A DNA stretch of 64,000 nucleotides from Vibrio mediterranei (GCF_900088415.1 NZ_FLLQ01000004.1:434001-498000), one strand, 5' to 3'; positions 36,868 through 46,606 are shown, counted from the first letter of the stretch. The notes: generated from the letters alone by a model not told the origin. Translations and numbers: made by a program.

Positions 36868-37831
36868 AACGGTTCATCACTTCAAATGATGTAACTGGCT
36901 GATTATATTCTGCTTGTTGCAGCGCCTTACGCTGAGATTCTCGTAAAACTATGTCGAGTTCTTTTTCTGCCAATGGCGAAGGTCTGGTCGCTTGATCTAA
37001 GGTAAAGGCTTTGTAAACCTTGTTCAGTTGTGCCAAAGTTTCAGCGGTTAAAATGTACAGCTCGATTCGGCGATTAATACCGGATTTGGCATTGTTAAAG
37101 TCAATTGGTGCTGTATCACTCATCCCCGTTACTTGAAAAATATGACGCTCTTGAAGGCCGCCCTTATCCAAATAGTAACGAGCACTATTAGCACGATTGC
37201 TTGAAAGCTCCCAGTTAGTCATTCGACTTCCTTTATAACGACTTGCATCCGTGTGTCCGGTGATAATCATTTTGTTTTCGATTTTTTCTAGTAATCCGGC
37301 TAGGTTCAGCAATAAGTCTTGATAGAAAGGCGTTACCTTAGCCCCACCTCGGAAAAACATCGGGCCTTTATCAGAGTCTGCGATGACTAGCTTTACGCCT
37401 TGAGGTGTTACTAACACACTAACGCTGCCAAGGGCATCAATACTGGATAACTCTTGTTTGACTCGCTGCGCCAAAACTTCCAGTTCTTGTTGGCTATTAA
37501 ATTCCCCCTCAAGTACAGAAGTGTCATTAATGCGATGCAGTTCAGCGTCATAATGAGAGGTTGCCACATGAGGTAATGGCAGTGGGTTAATTGAGTTACC
37601 GCCACTTTCGTTAGTTCCTAAGTGCATGATGGGATCATTGCCATAGGCAAAGTAATTCAACAATTTCTTCTGGTCATCAACATCGACGACTTGCAGTATC
37701 CACAATACAAGGAAAAGACACATTAGTGAGATCATCAAATCTGCCATGGCAACTTTCCATCCGCCGTGTTGCAGCTCGCCGCGCTTACGGCGCCCTTTTT
37801 TATTGATGATGATGTTTGGCTGTTCCATCAT
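36860..37831 (-). CDS. lafU: Lateral flagellar stator protein LafU (MotB family)
   Basis: A 323-residue MotB-type stator subunit that anchors to peptidoglycan. The N-terminal basic stretch is followed by the single membrane segment MADLMISLMCLFLVLWIL (about residues 29-46), where Asp31 is the ion-binding aspartate of the MotB family. An OmpA-like peptidoglycan-binding domain fills roughly residues 155-260, with ITGHTDASRYKG and NWELSSNRANSARYYL and then the block ISRRIELYIL-like (GINRRIELYIL). It lies 13 bases after lafT. Lateral systems of vibrios are proton-driven. That property is inferred. Confidence 0.93.
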   Translation of the reverse strand: MMEQPNIIINKKGRRKRGELQHGGWKVAMADLMISLMCLFLVLWILQVVDVDDQKKLLNYFAYGNDPIMHLGTNESGGNSINPLPLPHVATSHYDAELHRINDTSVLEGEFNSQQELEVLAQRVKQELSSIDALGSVSVLVTPQGVKLVIADSDKGPMFFRGGAKVTPFYQDLLLNLAGLLEKIENKMIITGHTDASRYKGSRMTNWELSSNRANSARYYLDKGGLQERHIFQVTGMSDTAPIDFNNAKSGINRRIELYILTAETLAQLNKVYKAFTLDQATRPSPLAEKELDIVLRESQRKALQQAEYNQPVTSFEVMNRYD

Positions 37832-37844
37832 TCGCTCCTTAGCC

Positions 37845-38711
37845 TTATGAAGGCTGCTGTCTGAGCACTTCGACTGCTTTTTCTAGCTCAACAAATGACG
37901 GTTTATAACGAGTTTCGATGTTTTTGCGTCCAGCATTAGCACACATGTGTGCCGATTGACCTTGAGCGTAAGCAGACAGGATTGATTTCACACACAGTAG
38001 TGGCGCTAACTGATTCTCGGAAACATCTTTGATACTGCTAGACATTGGTCCAAGCACACAATAGCAACCAAAAACCCCAGTAAATGTTCCTACCAGAGCG
38101 CCAGCGATATTCTGACCAATCTCACTGATCTCACCATCAAGGCCTTGCATCGTCAGAATGATCCCCATTACCGCAGCTAAAATACCAAGCCCCGGCATAG
38201 CCTCAGCGGTAGCGTGCAATTTCTCGGAAGGCTTGGTGTATTCATCCTCTAGATGCTCGATCTCTTCTTCTAGAAATGCTTCCAACACGTGTTGCGATTG
38301 CTTACCAGTAATCACTTGTCGAAATGAATCAATAATGAACTGAGTCGTAAGAGCGTCACTCGTGATCTTTGGATACTTATTGAAAATTTTACTTGAATCA
38401 GGGTTCTCAACATGGATATCTAACGCTTTGATATTCTGAACTCGCGCAGTATTGATTAGCTCAAACATTAACGATAGTAACTGTTGATAATAGTCCTTGT
38501 CATAAGGCGTAGAACGAAAAGCGATGCCAACTTGCTGAGCCATCAGCTTCATCGTTGCAGACGTGGTAGACATTAACAAACTAGCAAATGCTGCCCCAAA
38601 GATGATTATGATTTCCGACAGCTTGAAGATAAACTCAAACTTCCCACCAAGAAAAATGAAGCCGCCAAAAATAACGCTAAGCACGATAACAATACCGATT
38701 AGTTTTTGCAT
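37845..38711 (-). CDS. lafT: Lateral flagellar stator protein LafT (MotA family)
   Basis: A 288-residue MotA-type stator subunit with four membrane segments (about residues 1-24, 28-52, 170-195 and 203-224). The helix-3 block AMPGLGILAAVMGIILTMQGLD near residue 168 is characteristic, as is the helix-4 region IAGALVGTFTGVFGCYCVLGPM. Charged residues in the cytoplasmic loop (EEEIEHLEDEYTKPSEKLH) would contact FliG. The gene starts inside the end of lafS (13-base overlap) and is preceded by AAGGAG. Confidence 0.94.
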   Translation of the reverse strand: MQKLIGIVIVLSVIFGGFIFLGGKFEFIFKLSEIIIIFGAAFASLLMSTTSATMKLMAQQVGIAFRSTPYDKDYYQQLLSLMFELINTARVQNIKALDIHVENPDSSKIFNKYPKITSDALTTQFIIDSFRQVITGKQSQHVLEAFLEEEIEHLEDEYTKPSEKLHATAEAMPGLGILAAVMGIILTMQGLDGEISEIGQNIAGALVGTFTGVFGCYCVLGPMSSSIKDVSENQLAPLLCVKSILSAYAQGQSAHMCANAGRKNIETRYKPSFVELEKAVEVLRQQPS

Positions 38712-39406
38712 ACTTCACTCTCCTTCATTCTACTTTTGAGAATGTCCAAACCTCGGTGTTTTAATCGATGCACTTTGATTTCGTTGATATCGAGGACCAG
38801 CGCCGTCTCTTTGGTGCTTAAACTTTTCACATAAACCAAGTAAAGAATGCGCTGCTCCATCTCAGGGAGCGTGTTCAATACTTGTTTCACCTCATTAAAA
38901 AGCACTTCTCTGTCCGTCTCCGGAACGGCTGTCACCACCGTTTCCAGCTCAATATCATCAAACACATCCACTAACGTCATCGCTTGTTGATAATCATTAC
39001 TTTCAATGCCTAAATGATGACAAATCTCATTGGTTGTGGGCTGTCTTCCCAACTGCTGAACTAGTTGTCTTTCAGCGTGCTTGATTCGATTCACCAATTG
39101 ACGTTTATCTCGCTCCATATAGTCGCGGCGCCTGAGTTCATCGACTAATTCACCTCGAATTCGTACCGCCACCGCCCGTCGAAAATCATCATTAGCAACA
39201 TGGTCAAACTTCCTAAGCTCGATGACCAAAGTCATCATGGCCGTTTGCCGTAAATCCTCAAACGTCCCTTCATCAACCGCGTAGCGATATTGATAAAGCA
39301 GTCCGTTAATCAGCTTGATGTTTTGTTGCAGCACCAATTTTTCTAACTCCTGCAACGTTGCTTGGTCGTTAGTTTGGGTGTGCTGGTATTTGGGCTGCAT
39401 CAACAT
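38699..39406 (-). CDS. lafS: Lateral flagellar sigma factor LafS (FliA/sigma-28 family)
   Basis: A 235-residue sigma-28-type factor that would direct RNA polymerase to late lateral flagellar genes. Region 2 includes QYRYAVDEGTFEDLRQTAMMTLVIELRKFD and VRIRGELVDELRRRDYMERD. Region 4 has MEQRILYLVYVKSLSTKETALVLDINEIKVHRLKHRG, with a helix-turn-helix. It is encoded between fliL and lafT, as in the V. parahaemolyticus lafA-to-lafU set. Its likely anti-sigma partner FlgM is encoded at 49571-49858. Confidence 0.92.
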   Translation of the reverse strand: MLMQPKYQHTQTNDQATLQELEKLVLQQNIKLINGLLYQYRYAVDEGTFEDLRQTAMMTLVIELRKFDHVANDDFRRAVAVRIRGELVDELRRRDYMERDKRQLVNRIKHAERQLVQQLGRQPTTNEICHHLGIESNDYQQAMTLVDVFDDIELETVVTAVPETDREVLFNEVKQVLNTLPEMEQRILYLVYVKSLSTKETALVLDINEIKVHRLKHRGLDILKSRMKESEVCKN

Positions 39407-39415
39407 AGTAGCGAC

Positions 39416-39853
39416 CTATTGAAATACCGCTTTGGTGACAAGTACATCACCAACTTGTAAGCTCGGTAGCTCATCTAAGTCATCTTTGAGATCATCTTGA
39501 ATCACATAGATAAACTGTTTGTTGTAGAAATAAGAGGCCTCTTTGACGCTGAATTTTTTGATGATGCGGTTCTTAATTCGGCTTAATTGCTCATACACAT
39601 ATGCACCGTTTTTCTGTGGGGTAAACATAGAAACATCAAGCAAAAGCAAGCTTTGTCGATTGCCCAAGTTAATTGGCACCAGTACATTTTCCAGCTGAAT
39701 TTCAACCTGCTGCATTTTGGCCGGCTCAGGATTGTTCGGCGAGAGCCAGGCGGTCAAGGACTCCATATTTAGCCTATTACTTTGGTACAACCAGAAACCT
39801 GTGATCGAAAGCGCGAGAGTAACGACGAAAGTGACAATAATTTTAGTCATCAT
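39416..39853 (-). CDS. lafF: FliL-like lateral flagellar protein (LafF)
   Basis: A 145-residue single-pass membrane protein (segment at about residues 4-23) with a periplasmic domain. Size and position between fliK and lafS match LafF, the FliL-type protein of lateral systems, which supports the stator. Similarity to FliL is visible mainly in layout and in the segment VQIQLENVLVPINLGN-like beta strands. It starts directly at the end of fliK (TAATG overlap). Confidence 0.8.
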   Translation of the reverse strand: MMTKIIVTFVVTLALSITGFWLYQSNRLNMESLTAWLSPNNPEPAKMQQVEIQLENVLVPINLGNRQSLLLLDVSMFTPQKNGAYVYEQLSRIKNRIIKKFSVKEASYFYNKQFIYVIQDDLKDDLDELPSLQVGDVLVTKAVFQ

Positions 39854-41064
39854 TAAGCCCTCGCAATGTAAGCACGATATTCCAAAACATCGCTGTTATC
39901 TTGATCAGAAAGATCATTCGCTCTCGGGTTAACCTCTTGCTCTGAATGCTCGTTCTGTTCTTGAGATTGAAACTGCTGTGAGTTCGATTGTTCCAAAGAA
40001 ATATTTACCTCAGATAGCTCACTATTTTGTGCGACAAGCTCCGCTCTCAAACGTTCTGACGTTGCTAAAATTGCCTCTCGCGTGGCTGCGGATGTGGCGC
40101 TCATTTGTATTGTGACCCGCTCGCCATCAACTTTTACGTGCACCTCCACTTTGCCAAGCTCAGGCGGATCAAAGCGTATTCGAGCAGCTTGATTCATGGT
40201 GTCCAATTGAAGCTGAATTTTATCTCGCAGCACTTGGTAAATTTGTCTTTGACTATCCACGTCAAGCGCTTTACTTACCTCAATAGTCTGTACAACTCGA
40301 CTTGCTGTCGTTTCATTGACTAAATACAGCGCTTCGACGGGTTGATGGTTGATTGCCCCAATAGGTAATTGCGCACTAAGCTTTAAGCTTGCTGGCGTCC
40401 AAGGATTCATGGAGCTGGCCTTAGGCGCAATGCTAGGCAACGACGACTCCAAGTTGGGCAAAATGGGGTTAGTCTGAGGAGTATCCTTTGGTAGCCATTT
40501 GTCCTTAACATCCAATATCACGGCACTCAGTACCTGCTGAGAAAAAGAGGTATCGTTTGAAGTCACTAACACTTCATCATTTTCGTACTCGTCAGCTTCA
40601 AAATAAAAACTATAGGGCTGCGATGACGCTGCTAGCACTTCGATAGAAGCAGCGATTGAGCGTGCAACTTCATTTAGTCGAAACGGTACCTGCTCTGCTG
40701 GCAGAGGCAAGCTAGCATTTGGCATCTGCGCGGGCTTTTCAAGCATCAACAGACTTACTGGTTCCAAAGGCGTCTCATTGAGTGGATTCTTGGCGCTCTC
40801 ATTCACGCTGCGAACATCGACCTCAGAAACTACGACGCCTTGTTCAATAGGTAAGGACTGCTGCACCTGATTAAGCACTGAGAATAGTGTCTGAAATGAT
40901 TGAGCGAGTGGCGTCATTCGGGTTTCCCCAAGCTCAGAAGACAATGAACTGAGAGCAGTAGAGGTCGAATTGCTCTTCACCGTAGCATCCACCGCCGACA
41001 GCAAATCAAAAACCAATCCATTGGTCGCCCAACTCTTTGAAGCCATATTCCCTTGCAGTTCCAT
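39853..41064 (-). CDS. lafE: Flagellar hook-length control protein FliK-like (LafE)
   Basis: A 403-residue protein with a long, low-complexity, Ser/Gln-rich N-terminal part and a compact C-terminal FliK domain. The latter shows LQLDTMNQAARIRFDPPELGKVEVHVKVDGERVTIQMSATS followed by REAILATSERLRAEL (residues about 285-350, described by position). FliK measures hook length and switches export from hook to filament proteins. The ATG at 41064 overlaps the TGA of the upstream gene (TGATG). AGGAG lies upstream. Confidence 0.9.
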   Translation of the reverse strand: MELQGNMASKSWATNGLVFDLLSAVDATVKSNSTSTALSSLSSELGETRMTPLAQSFQTLFSVLNQVQQSLPIEQGVVVSEVDVRSVNESAKNPLNETPLEPVSLLMLEKPAQMPNASLPLPAEQVPFRLNEVARSIAASIEVLAASSQPYSFYFEADEYENDEVLVTSNDTSFSQQVLSAVILDVKDKWLPKDTPQTNPILPNLESSLPSIAPKASSMNPWTPASLKLSAQLPIGAINHQPVEALYLVNETTASRVVQTIEVSKALDVDSQRQIYQVLRDKIQLQLDTMNQAARIRFDPPELGKVEVHVKVDGERVTIQMSATSAATREAILATSERLRAELVAQNSELSEVNISLEQSNSQQFQSQEQNEHSEQEVNPRANDLSDQDNSDVLEYRAYIARA

Positions 41065-41366
41065 CACTGTTCTCCTGCTCTCACTTGTGTCTGGGCATAC
41101 GCTTTATCTCGCTCGCGCAGACTTGAATTGTCACTAAGCTGCTGTTTAAGGATGAATTGTTCATGCTCTACTAATGCCCTGCATTGGTTGTGAACACTTT
41201 TTAACCGCACAACCAGAGACAGATAGCTTGGATGTGATTGCTCTATGGTTAGCAGCACCTGTTTGAGCAAACGATTTAACTTTTCTATCTCAGAAAATTG
41301 TTTGTTATTGACCGCCTGTTCTAACTTGAGAGCAAGGCGTTCTACCTGTTCAGGACTGGGCTTCAT
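41064..41366 (-). CDS. lafD: FliT-like lateral flagellar chaperone (LafD)
   Basis: A short, helical protein of about 100 residues. Its position between fliS and fliK matches LafD, a FliT-like chaperone for the filament cap in lateral systems. I set the start at the ATG at 41366 (MKPSPEQVERLALKLEQ), because GGAG lies seven bases upstream. A GTG at 41384 is also in frame. The gene overlaps the end of fliS by 17 bases. Sequence similarity is low, as usual for FliT-type proteins, so the call rests largely on position. Confidence 0.72.
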   Translation of the reverse strand: MKPSPEQVERLALKLEQAVNNKQFSEIEKLNRLLKQVLLTIEQSHPSYLSLVVRLKSVHNQCRALVEHEQFILKQQLSDNSSLRERDKAYAQTQVRAGEQ

Positions 41367-41754
41367 CAAGCCACTCCATTGCACCTTCCCATCCCTCTTT
41401 GAGATCCGTCATCACTTCAATAAGCTTGTCGATCAGCTCGGTATTCATCTCCTTAGATGCTTCAAATACAGTCGCAATGCCATGCTCATAGAGTGCATGT
41501 ATGTTCTGAATCAAAGCTTCACCTGTCGACAAATCGAGAGAAGCATCTAGCCCAACTAAGATATCAATGGATTTTTGAGAAGCTTTGGATTTGAGCTCAA
41601 GATCCTTATGCTCTATCGCGTATTTAACGCTTTCTAACTCCTGAATCAGACGCTCATGTAGCATACATATCAACTCAAAGCTCGATGAGACCGATGCGTT
41701 AGCAGCGACTTGAACATTGGCATAGTTAGCTTGTTGCTGTTTTCCTAATAGCAT
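41350..41754 (-). CDS. lafC: Flagellin chaperone FliS (LafC)
   Basis: A 134-residue FliS-type chaperone that keeps flagellin from assembling in the cytoplasm. The family pattern is visible in ELICMLHERLIQELESVKYAIEHKDLELKSKASQKSIDILVGLDASLD (residues 27-75 by position), followed by helices that wrap around flagellin. It lies 12 bases after fliD and overlaps lafD. Length is normal. Confidence 0.9.
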   Translation of the reverse strand: MLLGKQQQANYANVQVAANASVSSSFELICMLHERLIQELESVKYAIEHKDLELKSKASQKSIDILVGLDASLDLSTGEALIQNIHALYEHGIATVFEASKEMNTELIDKLIEVMTDLKEGWEGAMEWLDEAQS

Positions 41755-41766
41755 GGCGGTTTCTCC

Positions 41767-43089
41767 TTAAACCGTGAAAAGTCCGGAAACGGAATCTAAT
41801 TGGCTACTTAGTGAGTTCAATTGAGTAAACTGGGCAAGGTAGCGGTTATAGTAGGTTTCATAACGCATATCTAAAGCGGATAGGGCGTCATTGATACGAC
41901 TTTTTTCATCGTTCAAGGTATCAATTCGGCGATTGAGCGAGCCGTTTGAGAAGTCGATATAGCTCTCTAACTGCGCTTCAAACGCCTCAAACACACCACC
42001 CGTGCCTGTAAATAGTGTTTCAAAATCGATGCTAGAAGCCGCACTTTCAAACGTACCCGAGTCCAAACTCAATTTGCCGTCGCGACCAATTTCCAGCCCC
42101 AACTCAAAAAGTCGAGTTCCGTCATAGTCAGCTCTAATAACAGTGGATAATTGATTTTTGATATTGCGTATTGTGCTATCGGAAGCGAGCACGCCGCGTG
42201 CTTCATCTTCGCTTCCTGATTGAGTCAGGTTGCTAATTTCGTTGACGGCTTTGTTGTAGGCATCTACAAACTCTTGTAGCGATGCTACAGTGGCGGATAT
42301 ATCATCACCTATACTGATGCTAGTCGCGGTATCACCGCTGGTGTTGGCTTTGAGAACCGTGAGGTCTACACCATCTATTAAGTCTTCGAAAGTATTGCTA
42401 GAGCTGGTCAGCTCCGTACCAAATTCATTGCCGAGAGTAATAATGGCATCTTGACCAGCTTGTAACGGCGCCGCACTTGCCGCTGCTACCGTAGTATCCC
42501 AACCACTTGCCGCATCAGCAGATAAGGTGAAACTGGCATCAACTCCTTCATTGTCAGAGCCAAACAACACTTTCATCGCCCCTTGCGACTTCACCAACGT
42601 TGCTTGAATTGAACCGTCAAACTGATCGTTGAAGTAAGTGACAAACTCACTGTAGGTAACATCACCACTAATGTCTGTATCGGCATCCATAATGTTGATG
42701 TTGGTCGTGACTCCACCTTGAGTCACTGAAAAACTTCCAGCCGTAGCCATCACATCGCTAGGATCGGTAGAACTAGCATCAAATACGACTTGATGATTAG
42801 AGGCCATCTGCTTAATGAAGACATCGAGATTAACGTCTTCAGCCCCTGGACTGGTCGTTAATGAAAAGTAGTCTTCACTAGAGGTTGATGTTGAGGTTTG
42901 AGTAAGACTAGAGCCCGTTTTAGTAAACTCGTAGATTTTGTCTTCGAGAGATTGTAATGCCGTCTTAACTTTAGTTATGGCTGATGTTTGAGATGTTATC
43001 GTCGACAACTTTTGGTTGTAACGTAATTGAAATGGTTGTAAATCCAAGTTGGCGAAATTGCTGGCGAGCTGAACCGCGTCGACATTCAT
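41767..43089 (-). CDS. lafB: Filament cap protein FliD (LafB)
   Basis: A 440-residue filament cap protein. I set the start at the ATG at 43089 (MNVDAVQLASNFANLDLQPF), eight codons inside the open frame, because GAGGG is placed correctly upstream. The N-terminal region and the C-terminal coiled coil (DTLNDEKSRINDALSALDMRYETYYNRYLAQFTQLNSL, near the end) fit FliD, and the domain with TIKGVDLTV-like pattern appears as FEDLIDGVDLTVLKANTSGDTATSISIG. It follows lafA after a hairpin. The central part is rich in Ser, Thr and Asp, as common for exported cap proteins. Confidence 0.92.
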   Translation of the reverse strand: MNVDAVQLASNFANLDLQPFQLRYNQKLSTITSQTSAITKVKTALQSLEDKIYEFTKTGSSLTQTSTSTSSEDYFSLTTSPGAEDVNLDVFIKQMASNHQVVFDASSTDPSDVMATAGSFSVTQGGVTTNINIMDADTDISGDVTYSEFVTYFNDQFDGSIQATLVKSQGAMKVLFGSDNEGVDASFTLSADAASGWDTTVAAASAAPLQAGQDAIITLGNEFGTELTSSSNTFEDLIDGVDLTVLKANTSGDTATSISIGDDISATVASLQEFVDAYNKAVNEISNLTQSGSEDEARGVLASDSTIRNIKNQLSTVIRADYDGTRLFELGLEIGRDGKLSLDSGTFESAASSIDFETLFTGTGGVFEAFEAQLESYIDFSNGSLNRRIDTLNDEKSRINDALSALDMRYETYYNRYLAQFTQLNSLSSQLDSVSGLFTV

Positions 43090-43111
43090 GATTCTTCCCT
43101 CATCTAACCAC

Positions 43112-43138
43112 AAAGGAGGTACAGCTCTACCCTCCTTG
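43112..43138 (-). terminator. Hairpin between lafA and lafB
   Basis: AAGGAGG (43113-43119) and CCTCCTT (43131-43137) pair across an 11-base loop just after the flagellin gene. No T-run follows. It could reduce read-through into lafB, which would keep cap protein lower than flagellin. Confidence 0.5.
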
Positions 43139-43155
43139 GATTGCTATTACTAATG

Positions 43156-44349
43156 TTATCCTAATAAGCTCATTGCTAACTGAGGTACCATTTTCGATGC
43201 ACTTAGCATTGATGCTCCTGATTGCATTAACATTTGTGACTTGCTCATCATCCCTGACTCGGAGGCAAAATCTGTATCCATAATACGCCCACGTGATGTA
43301 TCGATATTTTCTGTAATATTACCCAAGTTAGTAATGGTATGGTCCAAACGGTTTATGTTCGCACCAAATTTAGAACGAGCGGCCCCAAGCTCATCTACCA
43401 ACTGACTAACCTGCGTGATTGCTGCAGATGCAGTCAAATCCGTTGTAATATCCATTCCACCTGACGGATTGAGAGCTTCAACAGCTGCTAAGTTAGCTGT
43501 ACCAGCAGTGTTGTACGCGTTTCCTGCTGTACCAGCTATCGCCGTTATGTGAGTATCCAAACTACCAGTAACGTCCGACATTAATTGAGCCAAATCGGTG
43601 ATCGCATTTGCATTACCCGCTGAAGCTTGTGCTGTAAGGTCAGCATAATCTGTGTAAGGGCCGCCCGCCGCTGCGGTCCACCCAGACGTGTCACCATCCG
43701 TTAATGCGGAGTTTCCCGCCGCTCCTCCTGATTCTGCCCAACGATTTGCCTCTGCCTCAAAATCTACTTTTGATTGAGCAATTGCAGCTCTATCATCAGC
43801 TGTTGCTCCACTACCAGATATGCTAGCAAACACACTCGTTAACTCACTTGAAACATCAACGCTTAAAATATCGGTCGCTGTACTACCAATCTGAAAAGCA
43901 ACAGCTCCTTGGCCAAACGAACCACTGACCGTGTCCAAAAGCTTATTCCCACCGAAATTTGTAGTGGAAAAAATGTTGTTTAGTTCGCTGGTGAGTTCCT
44001 GAAATTCTGCATCCATTGCTGCTCTGTCATTGACCGTATAAGTTCCATTTGCTGCTTGGGTAGCAAGGTCACTCATTCGATAGGCGATGTTAGTCATCTC
44101 ATCCATCGCGCCCTCTGCAGTTTGCATCATTGAGATAGCATCTTGCGAATTTCGCATCGCCACATTCAAACCTCTGCTTTGTAAGTTCAATCTGTTTGCG
44201 ATTTGAAGCCCTGCGGCATCATCTGCTGCCGAGTTAATACGAAACCCTGTTGACAACCTTTCCATCGATTTTGTCAAAGCGTTATTAGTCGACTGCAACG
44301 TATTTTGCGTGACTAGGTTCGCGTAGTTAGTATGTACTGATATAGCCAT
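43156..44349 (-). CDS. lafA: Lateral flagellin LafA
   Basis: A 397-residue flagellin. The conserved D0/D1 N-terminal region ([19 protein letters not shown] to about residue 175) contains [16 protein letters not shown]. The C-terminal D0/D1 region runs from about residue 305 and ends [13 protein letters not shown]. Between them (about residues 175-300) is a Gly/Ala/Thr-rich variable part. Lateral flagellins of V. parahaemolyticus type are about 284 residues, so this one has roughly 110 extra residues there. It is first of the lafA-to-lafU run, with a sigma-28-like promoter upstream. Confidence 0.95.
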   Translation of the reverse strand: MAISVHTNYANLVTQNTLQSTNNALTKSMERLSTGFRINSAADDAAGLQIANRLNLQSRGLNVAMRNSQDAISMMQTAEGAMDEMTNIAYRMSDLATQAANGTYTVNDRAAMDAEFQELTSELNNIFSTTNFGGNKLLDTVSGSFGQGAVAFQIGSTATDILSVDVSSELTSVFASISGSGATADDRAAIAQSKVDFEAEANRWAESGGAAGNSALTDGDTSGWTAAAGGPYTDYADLTAQASAGNANAITDLAQLMSDVTGSLDTHITAIAGTAGNAYNTAGTANLAAVEALNPSGGMDITTDLTASAAITQVSQLVDELGAARSKFGANINRLDHTITNLGNITENIDTSRGRIMDTDFASESGMMSKSQMLMQSGASMLSASKMVPQLAMSLLG

Positions 44350-44417
44350 CTGATGATCCCCATCTGTGTTTGCTGTTCAGTTATTGCTAACGACAGTGGA
44401 AAAATTCCATTTCATTT

Positions 44418-44443
44418 TTTTCGAGAAAAATCACTAAACCTTA
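44418..44443 (-). promoter_or_regulatory. Sigma-28-like promoter of lafA
   Basis: On the minus strand TAAGGTTT (44436-44443) and CTCGAAAA (44418-44425) are separated by ten bases. This is close to TAAAGTTT-N11-GCCGATAA. It lies 69 bases before the lafA start and fits recognition by LafS. Confidence 0.5.
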
Positions 44444-44514
44444 AAATTGCAAGACTCAAAAATGAGAAGTGCGTGAAAAATATCCTAGTATTTTAATCAA
44501 CAATAACCACAAAA

Positions 44515-46602
44515 ATGGCTGTTATGGGAAACGTATTTAAGGCAGTGGCATCAAGGTTAACGATTCCAATCGTATTACTCATGATCCTCGCGATGGTGAT
44601 TCTGCCGTTGCCTCCGATCCTGCTTGATGCGTTTTTTACCTTTAATATTATGCTGGCCATTGTGGTACTGCTGGTTAGTAGCACAGTCACTCGAGTTCTC
44701 GACTTTTCTATTTTTCCTTCCCTGCTTCTGGTCGCGACATTGCTTCGTTTAACGCTGAATGTGGCATCAACCCGTATCGTTTTGCTTGAGGGTCATAACG
44801 GTGGCGATGCTGCGGGTAAGGTCATCCAATCGTTTGGTGAAGTCGTTATTGGCGGTAGCTACGTTGTGGGTATTGTGGTGTTTGTGATTTTGATGATCAT
44901 TAACTTTGTGGTGATCACCAAAGGTGGAGAGCGAATCTCAGAAGTATCTGCACGATTTACTCTTGATGCGCTACCAGGGAAACAGATGGCAATCGATGCA
45001 GACCTCAATGCAGGAGCCATAGATCAAAACGAAGCCAAAGCTCGACGCTTAGAAGTCGGTGAAGAAGCGGAATTTTACGGCGCCATGGACGGGGCGAGTA
45101 AGTTCGTTCGAGGCGATGCTATCGCCGGGCTATTGATCCTTTTCATCAACCTGATTGGTGGGGTCCTGATCGGGATTTTTGAACATGGACTTTCTGCAGA
45201 AGACGCGTTTCAAACCTACGCTTTACTGACCATAGGTGATGGTCTCGTCGCCCAGATCCCATCACTATTACTCGCGACTTCCGCTGCCATTATCGTGACG
45301 CGTATTAGTGACAATGATAATGACATGGCACAAACCGTAAAGAGGCAATTACTCGCCTCGCCAAACAACCTTTATATGGCGGCGGGCGTAATGTTCGTCA
45401 TAGGTAGCGTACCGAATATGCCTCATCTGGCTTTCTATACTTTCACTGTCCTACTAGCATTTGTCGGTTGGCGTCAGTCAAAGTTTCAGGCTACCCCTGA
45501 ACAGGTTGAATCTGATGTAGACTCTTTACCTCGCACCAATCATGAAAGCACGATTGACTGGAGCATCATTCCCAATGTCGATGTGATAGCGCTCTCTCTG
45601 GGATTTAAATTGGTGCCTCTTGCAAGCAACAAGAAAGGAGGCAATCTGATCAAGAGTATTCGCGGCAGCCGAAAAACACTGAGCGAACAAATTGGCTTTG
45701 TGATTCCAGAAGTGATTATCACCGATAATCTCGCGCTCAAACCCTCAGAATACGCAATTAGCATTGATGGTGATGAAATAGAACGTGGTGAGGTCTATGC
45801 CGATAAGTCCATGGCGGTGGGCAACCGAATTGATCACCCTGACCTAGATGGCATCGTGGGTGTCGACCCTGCTTATCAGCTTCCAGCTCTGTGGATCAAT
45901 CAAGCAGATAAAACCAAAGCCATTAACCTCGGATTTCAAGTCATTGAGGTGTATGACGTAATTGCGACTCACGTCAGTAAGGTATGCAGTGAACATCTCG
46001 ATAATATCTTTAATTATGATGATGTTAAGGCAATCAATCATCGACTTGCTATTCACCACCCTGAACTGGCGGAAAACCTCGCCAACGTCATATCACCTAA
46101 CCTACAAATGCAAGTGATTCGCCAGTTGCTTGCTCAGCAAGTGCCAATCATTAATGTACGAACCATAGCGAACACTATTATCGAAAGTATCGATACCGTT
46201 AAAGACCCTATTCTGCTGTCGTCGAATATTCGTGTGGCGTTAAAACGTACCATCGTGAATTTGGTGTCACCCAACAGCAAAACCATTAACGCCTTTATTA
46301 TCGGTTCTGCACTGGAAAATGAGCTTAAGGCCGCGATTTCTCTTAGCCAACAGAGTGACCCTAACATTCCATTAGATGCCATCCCTGTCGAGCCCTCTGT
46401 CTTACAGAAGTTTCAAAATCGTATGCCGACCATAGTACAAACCATGCAAAGCCAAAATCTGCCACCCGTTATCGTTGTTCCGCCCACCACACGACCTATG
46501 GTGGCCAAATTAGCTAAGGCTTTTGCCAAAGAGCTTATCGTGCTTAGCTACAATGAAATTCCGAATGAGTATGGGTTAAACGTACTTGGCGATGTTGAGT
46601 AG
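44515..46602 (+). CDS. flhA: Flagellar export gate protein FlhA (lateral type)
   Basis: A 695-residue protein that forms the nonameric gate ring of the flagellar type III export machine. Eight membrane segments occupy the N-terminal half. The conserved FHIPEP cytoplasmic motif region is seen as KGGERISEVSARFTLDALPGKQMAIDADLNAGAID and ARRLEVGEEAEFYGAMDGASKFVRGDAIAGL (residues about 137-215, given by position). The C-terminal half is the soluble substrate-docking domain. It is divergent from lafA and stands alone, without flhB or fliPQR next to it. Base composition looks like that of the rest of the cluster. Confidence 0.96.
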   Translation: MAVMGNVFKAVASRLTIPIVLLMILAMVILPLPPILLDAFFTFNIMLAIVVLLVSSTVTRVLDFSIFPSLLLVATLLRLTLNVASTRIVLLEGHNGGDAAGKVIQSFGEVVIGGSYVVGIVVFVILMIINFVVITKGGERISEVSARFTLDALPGKQMAIDADLNAGAIDQNEAKARRLEVGEEAEFYGAMDGASKFVRGDAIAGLLILFINLIGGVLIGIFEHGLSAEDAFQTYALLTIGDGLVAQIPSLLLATSAAIIVTRISDNDNDMAQTVKRQLLASPNNLYMAAGVMFVIGSVPNMPHLAFYTFTVLLAFVGWRQSKFQATPEQVESDVDSLPRTNHESTIDWSIIPNVDVIALSLGFKLVPLASNKKGGNLIKSIRGSRKTLSEQIGFVIPEVIITDNLALKPSEYAISIDGDEIERGEVYADKSMAVGNRIDHPDLDGIVGVDPAYQLPALWINQADKTKAINLGFQVIEVYDVIATHVSKVCSEHLDNIFNYDDVKAINHRLAIHHPELAENLANVISPNLQMQVIRQLLAQQVPIINVRTIANTIIESIDTVKDPILLSSNIRVALKRTIVNLVSPNSKTINAFIIGSALENELKAAISLSQQSDPNIPLDAIPVEPSVLQKFQNRMPTIVQTMQSQNLPPVIVVPPTTRPMVAKLAKAFAKELIVLSYNEIPNEYGLNVLGDVE

Positions 46603-46606
46603 AGTC

